Shown piece by piece: positions 58,185 through 64,000 of a stretch of 64,000 bases of DNA. The notes below the pieces were generated by a model, which was not told the DNA's origin, did no database searches, and saw nothing but the letters and a program-made list of their open reading frames with translations. Numbering within the stretch: position 1 is the stretch's first letter; each line of letters begins with the position of its first letter. Source of the DNA: an uncultured Collinsella sp. (GTDB lineage: Bacteria; Actinomycetota; Coriobacteriia; Coriobacteriales; Coriobacteriaceae); assembly GCA_934654625.1 (NCBI GenBank), contig CAKUGM010000001.1, forward strand, positions 124,001 through 188,000. The letters run 5' to 3'. The translations under genes and the position numbers were made by a program.

Positions 58185-60617
58185 ATGCGGGCAGCTCATT
58201 ACAAACTTGGCCTGCTGACAGGCAAAAAGCGCTTTACGCGCATGCCCGAACAGCTTGATGACGAAACATACGGAACGGTTTCTGGCGCGTTTGGCAAAGA
58301 CGCCCAGGAGGCCTGCTACGTTGTTCGTTTTGTCGGGCGATCGCAGGTTGAGATTTTAGGCTATGTGAACTTGTCTGGTGAAGTCTACCGTACCTGTGCT
58401 CCCGTGCAGGAAGCGGCCCTTCCGGACGCTCCCGATCTGGTGATACGCAAAAGCCCCGATGCCAAATCAGGGTCGATCAGTGTAGCCGATACGCACGGGC
58501 GCCTGCATCGTATCTCGCAGTTCAAGGGTGCTGTCGAGGGCACCATGCGCGAGAGCAGCGATGAACCGACTTGGAATTCCAAACGCAGCCTTCGCTATGG
58601 CGACTTCATGGCATCGCTGTACCTGCGTTATTGCGTCTTCGGTGCGTTAGGGGTGCCCGCTGCTTCCGGCCAGCGTTCCGATGACAATCCCGAGCGCTTT
58701 GATGTCGAGATGTATACGCTCGATGAGCCGGTTGAGCTGTTCCGCGGTTTTGCTTCGACCCCGTTGCCCGATGCCATCGATGCGTTGCTATACCGTATCG
58801 ATGCCAACCAAAACCCCTGCGGGCTGGAACTATACGCAAAGCGCCTTATGGGAGAGCTCGATCTTTCGTGTCTTAGGACGTGCTCGGTAAAAACGATGTT
58901 CACGCTTGCGCGTATCGAGCGCACGCATAGTTTCTTTATCAATTTCGATCGCTCCGGTCTCTCCGCCCACGAAGTGGAAACGGTGCTCGCCACCGAGACA
59001 GCCCTGAACCGTCTCTCTCGCATTCTTGACCGCATGGGGGCGGGCATGGCGCCGACCTCGATGTCTCCAAGCGAGCGGGACTGCTCGAGGATCGATCGGC
59101 GTATTTATGACGAGGCTACAGGGCAGGTAGCGCATCTGCTGGCGCAGCTGGAAAGCCCGAACCCATGGTCGATGCCCGGAACGTTGCGGTGCACGCCTGG
59201 GGGAGAGTGGGATCTTCGTACGCGATTCGCGCACCTCGCAGAGGGAATCAACGTCACAACGCGTCTTGACTACCGGTTTGATGTGGATGCTTCTCGCGGC
59301 GTCATGCGCGTGCGGTTCGCACAGCCTCCCTGCGCCGCCATGCCGCGCTCGTACTATGACGAACGCATCGGCGAGTGGGTCGCATACGACGAAGGCGGAA
59401 TCAAAACGTTGCGCGCAGAATTTGTTGCACGCGTTGCCTTGACGCTTGCTGCTGCCTGTTTTGCTGCGGGCTTTAACATCGAGAACTGTTTGGTGCAGGT
59501 TGACCCGTTGGACGATGAGGGGTGGCCCGAGGAACAGTCTCCGATCCGTGTTTGCACATTTACGCGTTCGGTGTATATGGCTAAATGGCGCGATGTCGCC
59601 AAGCTGCTTGATGCCAAGCCATACGATAATTCGCCTTGCTTGAGGGGCCTGGAGGAGCTGGCCGATTCTGGCGAGAAGGCGTGGCCCGCGGATGCCGAGC
59701 GCAGGGTTGCGCCGGGAAAGGACGCGCGAGAGCTGCCAGAATCGCTGCGATCCATGCTCATGGCAGATACCGCTGCAGAGCTTGAGGTGATGGAAGACCC
59801 CGAGGATTCCCATGTCAAGCGTGTGGTCGAGTTGCGCGCGCTCGCGCAGACCGACCCTGCCGCGGCGGCGGTGGGATTTGCCGAGCTTGTCGATGAGCTC
59901 GAGGCTGCGTGTGCAATGGAGGAGCTTACGGCGACGGTGCCGGTCGAATCCCAGTTTTGCGAGAACTATCTTGCCCGCTTGATGCTTCCCCTTACGGAGG
60001 AAGACAGTACCATTCGCGTGCTGCGCGTACCGGATGCCCTCTATTTTGCCCAGTACGAGCTGTGCAATCTCTATGCTCAGGCGGGTGACTTGGAAGCGAT
60101 GCTGCCGCAGGCGCGCAAACTCTACGACATGGCGAAATCTTCCATGCAGGCGCACTTCTCGCTCATCAATGCGCTTGCTCAGCTCGAACGCTTCGAGGAA
60201 GTCGTCGAGGTGGGGAAGCACGCGGCGCGCCTCGCGCACGATCGAGCCTCCATCGGTTACCTGTTCTATCGCGTGGCCTTTGCCTATTGGAATCTAGGCG
60301 ATAGGAAAACGGCCTTGGCATGCTATCGGTTGATTCCGCGCGGCGAGGAGATTTGGCCGACGGCCCAGGAGGAAATGCGGGCGCTCATGGCCGAGATGGA
60401 CGTTTCGGAGCTGCCATCATTTGAGCAGGCGGTGGCTACGATCGAGCGGGCCGGCATCGCCCTTCCGCCTACTGAGAAGGTCTCGAACTTTATTGCCGAT
60501 GCTGCGGTCCTGCTGGTCGAAAACGGCTTTTTCTTCTTGGGCGCGCGTTGCGTGCACCAGATGTGGCATGCGCGCGGCAATGACGAACTGAGCGTGCTGA
60601 GCAGGTCTTTGCAATAG
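58185..60617 (+). CDS. Large cytoplasmic protein with C-terminal TPR-like repeats
   Basis: 810 residues, AAGGACGAGG before the ATG. There are no membrane helices or signal peptide. The first ~550 residues match no family I recognise. The segment ~620-740 shows helical repeats of TPR type ('AQYELCNLYAQAGDLEAMLPQ', 'IGYLFYRVAFAYWNLGDRKTAL'). Probably an adaptor or scaffold. Function unknown. Confidence 0.8.
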   Translation: MRAAHYKLGLLTGKKRFTRMPEQLDDETYGTVSGAFGKDAQEACYVVRFVGRSQVEILGYVNLSGEVYRTCAPVQEAALPDAPDLVIRKSPDAKSGSISVADTHGRLHRISQFKGAVEGTMRESSDEPTWNSKRSLRYGDFMASLYLRYCVFGALGVPAASGQRSDDNPERFDVEMYTLDEPVELFRGFASTPLPDAIDALLYRIDANQNPCGLELYAKRLMGELDLSCLRTCSVKTMFTLARIERTHSFFINFDRSGLSAHEVETVLATETALNRLSRILDRMGAGMAPTSMSPSERDCSRIDRRIYDEATGQVAHLLAQLESPNPWSMPGTLRCTPGGEWDLRTRFAHLAEGINVTTRLDYRFDVDASRGVMRVRFAQPPCAAMPRSYYDERIGEWVAYDEGGIKTLRAEFVARVALTLAAACFAAGFNIENCLVQVDPLDDEGWPEEQSPIRVCTFTRSVYMAKWRDVAKLLDAKPYDNSPCLRGLEELADSGEKAWPADAERRVAPGKDARELPESLRSMLMADTAAELEVMEDPEDSHVKRVVELRALAQTDPAAAAVGFAELVDELEAACAMEELTATVPVESQFCENYLARLMLPLTEEDSTIRVLRVPDALYFAQYELCNLYAQAGDLEAMLPQARKLYDMAKSSMQAHFSLINALAQLERFEEVVEVGKHAARLAHDRASIGYLFYRVAFAYWNLGDRKTALACYRLIPRGEEIWPTAQEEMRALMAEMDVSELPSFEQAVATIERAGIALPPTEKVSNFIADAAVLLVENGFFFLGARCVHQMWHARGNDELSVLSRSLQ

Positions 60618-60676
60618 GGGTGGGCCCGGCCACCGGAATATCTGCAAGGGAATTCTGAAGACTTGTATTTCTCTTC

Positions 60677-60706
60677 TTGTGCAGCCGGGTACGAGTAGGG
60701 TATGAT
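60677..60706 (+). promoter_or_regulatory. tRNA-Ser promoter
   Basis: TTGTGC, 18-base spacer and TATGAT, 14 bases before the tRNA. Confidence 0.6.
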
Positions 60707-60720
60707 ATTACGGCTGTTAC

Positions 60721-60811
60721 GGAGAGCTGACCGAGAGGCCGAAGGTGCTCGCCTGCTAAGCGAGTATGCCCCAAAAGGGCATCTGGGGTTCGAATCCCCA
60801 GCTCTCCGCCA
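60721..60811 (+). tRNA. tRNA-Ser (GCT), with encoded CCA
   Basis: 91-base class II tRNA. Acceptor GGAGAGC/GCTCTCC, anticodon GCT in CTGCTAA, long variable arm, discriminator G, CCA at 60809-60811. Prophage genes begin about 300 bases downstream, so its 3' end is a probable phage attachment site. Confidence 0.95.
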
Positions 60812-60823
60812 GTTGAAATGATG

Positions 60824-60866
60824 CGTCCCCTGAGTTATCGCAGCTCAGGGGACGTTTTCTTTTTAC
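60824..60866 (+). terminator. Terminator of tRNA-Ser
   Basis: CGTCCCCTGAG pairs perfectly with CTCAGGGGACG and is followed by TTTTCTTTTT. Confidence 0.88.
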
Positions 60867-60958
60867 TGTATCTTCCTGCCGCGCCCTGTAAAAATGGCAA
60901 TTTTTGGCAAGAATGGCAAGAATTTGGCAATCGGGCCAGACCGTCCGGACACATAGAA

Positions 60959-60996
60959 AGCGCCCCTCCACCGCATCCCGGCGGCAGAGGGGCGCT
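60959..60996 (-). terminator. Terminator of the prophage lysis operon
   Basis: AGCGCCCCTC pairs perfectly with GAGGGGCGCT with an inner stem; on the minus strand it is followed by TTCT. It lies just beyond the endolysin reading frame and its extension. Confidence 0.6.
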
Positions 60997-61116
60997 GCGC
61001 GTTTGCCGCGGGCCGTGCCCGCCCTAGCCGAGCAGCTGGTTCACGCGCGCCTGTACGGCGGCGCAGCTCGATCCGAGCGCCTTCCGGTAGCTCGCGAGGT
61101 GCAGGGCAAGTCGTAC

Positions 61117-62001
61117 TTATCCGCGGAACAAGCCCTTCTCCAGAGCCGCGCCGACGGCCCTTGATGTCGCGTTGCCGTAGATGCCGTCTACGTCGAGCTT
61201 GGTCCCCATCTTTGCGTTCAGGAATCGCTGCAGCGCCTTGGTCGTGCCTTGGCCGAAGTGGCCGTCGATGCCGTTCGGATCGAAGCCCCGGGCCTTGAGG
61301 AACTTCTGCAACGCGGTGACCATCGGGGAGCCGCCGCTGCCTCGTGCGGTCACCGTGACGGCCCACAGGATGTTCTTGCAGTTATAGGAGCGCTGCCCGC
61401 TGATGATTCCGTCGACGTACTTGCACCCGAGCTGCTTCTGCCACTCCTTGACCATCAGCTGGCCAGTCCAGTTGAGGTCTCCGAGATCGAGCTTGGACGC
61501 GGTGGCGGCAGGCGTGCCGCTCGCTCCGGTCCACTCCGGGCGGATGACCATCTGCACGACGCTCCAGGAGCGGGTGCGGGGAGCGACGCTGCCGTTGTTG
61601 GTGTTGAACTCAACGGTCTGGATGCCCTTGGCGCCCAGGTTGATGTCGACGATTCCGACATGATCGGAATAGCTCATGTCGTCGACGTTGCCGTCCCATC
61701 GAAAAAGGACGATGTCGCCCTGGCGGGCATCTCGCCTGTTGACCACTCGGCGAGCCCTGCGCGCTGCCTCGCGGATGGTTCCGCATCCGGCGGTGGGAAG
61801 CCCGGGAGCAGATTGGCTAACTTGGTCGAAAGACCAGCTCTGGCCCATGGCGCAGAAAGCCACGCCGTTGGTGCCGAACCACGGGTTACCCGTCTTCTTG
61901 GCGTACCACCTGCCGTAGATGGTACCGGGCTGCGGGTCGGTCCATCGGCTGTACCCGATCTGCCCGCGCTCTACGGCTAAGAGCTGTGCTGGAGTCGCCA
62001 T
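61117..62001 (-). CDS. Phage endolysin: CHAP-like hydrolase plus peptidoglycan-binding domains
   Basis: 294 residues. The N-terminal ~150 residues have 'NGVAFCAMGQSWSFDQ' with the Cys, and 'YSDHVGIVDINLG' with the His, of a CHAP/NlpC-type amidase-endopeptidase. Residues ~165-285 contain two peptidoglycan-binding-type units, the second reading 'ALQKFLKARGFDPNGIDGHFGQGTTKALQRFL'. It cleaves the host wall at lysis. After its TAA the frame stays open for 30 codons to a TAG at 61024. It is the last gene of the lysis operon. Confidence 0.9.
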   Translation of the reverse strand: MATPAQLLAVERGQIGYSRWTDPQPGTIYGRWYAKKTGNPWFGTNGVAFCAMGQSWSFDQVSQSAPGLPTAGCGTIREAARRARRVVNRRDARQGDIVLFRWDGNVDDMSYSDHVGIVDINLGAKGIQTVEFNTNNGSVAPRTRSWSVVQMVIRPEWTGASGTPAATASKLDLGDLNWTGQLMVKEWQKQLGCKYVDGIISGQRSYNCKNILWAVTVTARGSGGSPMVTALQKFLKARGFDPNGIDGHFGQGTTKALQRFLNAKMGTKLDVDGIYGNATSRAVGAALEKGLFRG

Positions 62002-62002
62002 A

Positions 62003-62140
62003 CTACATCAGCTCCAAAGGTTCGCAGATGTCCGCCGGTCCGTCGCCGTCGTATCCTTGACCATCGTTCCAGCTGAGGGCCTTCTTGAGCCTCTCGAGCT
62101 CCTCATCGGTGAGCTCTACGGTCTGCTCTTCGTCACTCAT
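62003..62140 (-). CDS. 45-residue phage protein in the lysis operon
   Basis: Encodes an acidic helix 'EEQTVELTDEELERLKKAL' and a polar tail ending 'EPLELM'. GGAGGAC precedes the ATG. It starts immediately after the holin stop and ends one base before the endolysin start, so it is coupled to both. Function unknown. Confidence 0.7.
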   Translation of the reverse strand: MSDEEQTVELTDEELERLKKALSWNDGQGYDGDGPADICEPLELM

Positions 62141-62377
62141 CTAGTCCTCCTTCGTAGTCGATGCGAGCGGGCTCTTGCCGCCCGCCACTTCCGGCAGCCC
62201 GGCCACGGAGGTGAGCAGGCTCACCACTGCGGCGACGCCGGACACGCTCGCGATCTGCAGCCAGTCGAGGTCGGTGAAGCCGACCGCGCCGGTGCCGATG
62301 AGCGAGACGGCCGTCTGCGCCGCCGTCTTCACCGCTCGCGTGAGGGCCGCGACGGCCCAGTCCCTGTACTCGTCCAT
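62141..62377 (-). CDS. Phage holin (r1t-like)
   Basis: 78 residues, AAGGAAAGGA before the ATG. 'RAVKTAAQTAVSLIGTGAVGFTDLDWLQIASVSGVAAVVSLLTS' holds two hydrophobic segments typical of r1t-type holins in actinobacterial phages. It makes the membrane lesions that release or activate the endolysin encoded downstream. Confidence 0.85.
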   Translation of the reverse strand: MDEYRDWAVAALTRAVKTAAQTAVSLIGTGAVGFTDLDWLQIASVSGVAAVVSLLTSVAGLPEVAGGKSPLASTTKED

Positions 62378-62394
62378 GTGAAAGCGTCCTTTCC

Positions 62395-62706
62395 TTAATC
62401 GGTCCCACCCGTGTGGAACCGTGCGTCACAGTTGTCCTCGACCCGCTCCACCCGCGCCGCCAGCGCCTGCACCTGCTGCTCGACGCGGGTCAGCCGCTCT
62501 GAGTGGTCGTCGAGCTTCCTGCTCATCTCGCGCACCGCGTCGCGGGTGTCGCTGCACGTCTCCCAGATGCGGTCGAGCCGTTCGCTCATGCGCGTCTTGT
62601 CGCTCACCTGATCCCTCATGGCCGTGAGCCGCCCGAAAAGGAAGGTGGCCAGAGCGATGGAGACGCTTACCGCGGTCGTGATCTCGCCAGGTGTCATGCC
62701 GTACAC
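62395..62706 (-). CDS. XhlA-like phage membrane protein with coiled coil
   Basis: 103 residues from a GTG at 62706 preceded by AAGGTGAG; an ATG at 62697 that overlaps the upstream stop is the alternative. One N-terminal helix is followed by a heptad-repeat coiled coil ('RVEQQVQALAARVERVEDN'). Proteins of this shape assist holins in phage lysis cassettes. Confidence 0.75.
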   Translation of the reverse strand: MYGMTPGEITTAVSVSIALATFLFGRLTAMRDQVSDKTRMSERLDRIWETCSDTRDAVREMSRKLDDHSERLTRVEQQVQALAARVERVEDNCDARFHTGGTD

Positions 62707-63527
62707 GCCCTCACCTTCCCGTCAGGCCCGTACGCGCTCGGCACGCACCTGCGGCCCGCGCCCGCCGAGTCGTACGCGGTCACCGCGCCGACCCTCGCCG
62801 CGCCGGTCCCGTCGTACACGATCACTGGCGGGCAGACGCGCACCGTCACGGTCGCGCACGCCTCCGGGTAGGTCCCGTACCACTCGTGCACGCTCTTGAC
62901 GGTGATGTCCAGGTCGCCGCCGCCCGGCGCGTAGTCGCTCGGGACGATCGACAGGGTCTCGCTGCGGTTGCTCGTGTGGTCGGTCGCGCCTTTCGCGGCG
63001 AGCTTCCCGCCGCACCAGATCTCGAAGTGGTCCATCCACGCCTTGCTGGCGCCGGTCGAGTCCGTGACCGTCAGCGACACGGGCTCTCCGGGCAGGACCG
63101 CGGCCTTGTCCGCCACGGCGCTCACGGCATGGACCGGGGAGGTCATGCGCGGGATCGTCACGGAGGCGTCGAGCCTGCCGTGATACTTCACCGGGTTGGA
63201 GTCGCTGTACCGGCACCACAGGGCGAGCGTCGTGTCCTTCCCCCAGGCGCGCGGCACGGTCACGGTGCGCTTGAGGCCGCCGCTCGGGACCTTTGTCGAC
63301 TTCGACCATCTCGGGTGCGTCTTGCTCTCGCCCTCGACGCCCGATGCGCCGAGCACGGTGCCGTTCCCGACCCACAGGTCGAATCCCCACGAGTCCACGA
63401 TGTCCGACCACGAGTAGCCGGTGAGGCTCACCGTGGCCTGCATGTCGTTGACGTTCGTCACGGTGGCGTCCAGGCTGCACACGGTTCTTCCCGTGCGCTG
63501 GCACACCCCGCCTTCCCAATGAGCCAT
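62694..63527 (-). CDS. Phage tail-associated structural protein
   Basis: 277 residues, GGGGGTG before the ATG. The sequence is beta-rich with Ig-like stretches ('PGEPVSLTVTDSTGASKAW', 'VPRAWGKDTTLALWCRYSD') and no catalytic motif. Position between a tail fibre and the lysis genes supports a baseplate or receptor-binding accessory. Confidence 0.7.
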   Translation of the reverse strand: MAHWEGGVCQRTGRTVCSLDATVTNVNDMQATVSLTGYSWSDIVDSWGFDLWVGNGTVLGASGVEGESKTHPRWSKSTKVPSGGLKRTVTVPRAWGKDTTLALWCRYSDSNPVKYHGRLDASVTIPRMTSPVHAVSAVADKAAVLPGEPVSLTVTDSTGASKAWMDHFEIWCGGKLAAKGATDHTSNRSETLSIVPSDYAPGGGDLDITVKSVHEWYGTYPEACATVTVRVCPPVIVYDGTGAARVGAVTAYDSAGAGRRCVPSAYGPDGKVRACTA

Positions 63528-63537
63528 GGCGCACCCC

Positions 63538-64000
63538 CTAGAGCATCTTGATGTAGACCGAGCCGGGAGCGCCCGTCTCCGGCGCGTCGGCCTCGCCGAC
63601 GGTCACGCCGAGCGCGGCGAGCGCTTCCGCCGCCGTGACCGCCCCGGTGCCGCCGTTGGCGACTGGCAGCGTGCCACTCGTGATGTCGGACGCGTCATGC
63701 TTGTGGCCGATGGCCGCGAAAGCTTCCTTGAGCTTCGCCCAGAGGTACGTGAGCGCAGAGCCGGTCAGCACCTTGTTGTTGGTCACGGTTCCTCCGCCCG
63801 CCACGGTGTCCACCTCGTCGGTGGTGAGCGGCTCCATGGCCGCGTCCGTGGTGCCCACGCGCTCCCATGAGTCGTTGAGCCACATCCACTCGTAGTAGCG
63901 GTTCTCGCTGCCGGACAGACCGGACGGCACCATGTACATCTTGCCGACCGCGCCCGCCACGGTGGGTTCTCGCGTGGCCGGGTCGTACTGGCCGTCCGTG
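63538..64000 (-). CDS. Phage tail fibre, C-terminal part (cut by window end)
   Basis: The frame is open through the right edge, so the N-terminus lies outside the window; an internal GTG at 63960 is not the true start. The visible part has 'YDPATREPTVAGAVGKMYMV' at the edge, and 'AAIGHKHDASDITSGTLPV' plus 'NGGTGAVTAAEALAALGV', the His/Gly-type motifs common in phage fibre and collar proteins. Confidence 0.8.
   Translation of the reverse strand, partial: TDGQYDPATREPTVAGAVGKMYMVPSGLSGSENRYYEWMWLNDSWERVGTTDAAMEPLTTDEVDTVAGGGTVTNNKVLTGSALTYLWAKLKEAFAAIGHKHDASDITSGTLPVANGGTGAVTAAEALAALGVTVGEADAPETGAPGSVYIKML

Overview
The window looks like a chromosome segment of a gut-type Coriobacteriia, most likely Collinsella. 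It is GC-rich. It carries an LPXTG adhesin with a pilin-like domain, fused EcfAA ATPases, a galactitol-type PTS, five tRNA genes that encode their own CCA, and short actinobacterial-style intergenic regions. The genus is inferred from gene content, not from a marker gene.

Layout. 1-3.8 kb: ECF vitamin/metal importer operon behind a truncated surface beta-propeller protein. 4-13.8 kb: housekeeping genes (nhaA, an ammonium channel fused to a P-II protein, exonuclease III, a sirtuin, a fused folP-folK, biotin ligase, type III pantothenate kinase). 14.0-17.5 kb: initiator tRNA followed by two tandem island remnants, each ended by a copy of the tRNA 3' end, carrying an AlbA/Schlafen-type regulator and a Gly/Ala-rich protein with a GIY-YIG-like tail. 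17.6-18.9 kb: a DUF4143 ATPase gene framed by two identical 42-bp palindromes. 19-28.3 kb: accessory genes (ATP-grasp pair, acetyltransferase, a 2008-residue DUF4011-helicase-nuclease resembling the Hhe anti-phage protein). Together 14-28 kb reads as a defence and accessory island beside tRNA-fMet.

28.6-45.8 kb: core metabolism, stress and surface genes (TrmO, free-methionine-sulfoxide reductase, SDR dehydrogenase, LPXTG adhesin, secreted nuclease, LarE, LacI regulator, GlmS, YeiH, MazG, TetR, FtsB/DivIC-like protein, Ppx/GppA) ending in tRNA-Leu. 45.9-46.3 kb: a cluster of palindromic intergenic elements, including a 140-bp MITE-like unit. 47-51.4 kb: a GntR regulator and a sugar operon (archaeal-type TIM, YjbQ, PTS IIB, PTS IIC). 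51.5-60.8 kb: tRNA-Leu, seryl-tRNA synthetase, two tandem paralogous lipoproteins, tRNA-Arg, a large TPR protein and tRNA-Ser. 61-64 kb: the lysis/tail end of a prophage beside tRNA-Ser, running off the window.

The most notable points are the palindrome-framed ATPase cassette with a G9 tract in its ribosome-binding site, the tandem tRNA-fMet att scars with their cargo, a 7 x 11-bp GTCGC array after the AlbA gene, the Amt-P-II fusion lacking the uridylylated tyrosine, paired 22-bp operators on glmS, and several unexplained inverted repeats.
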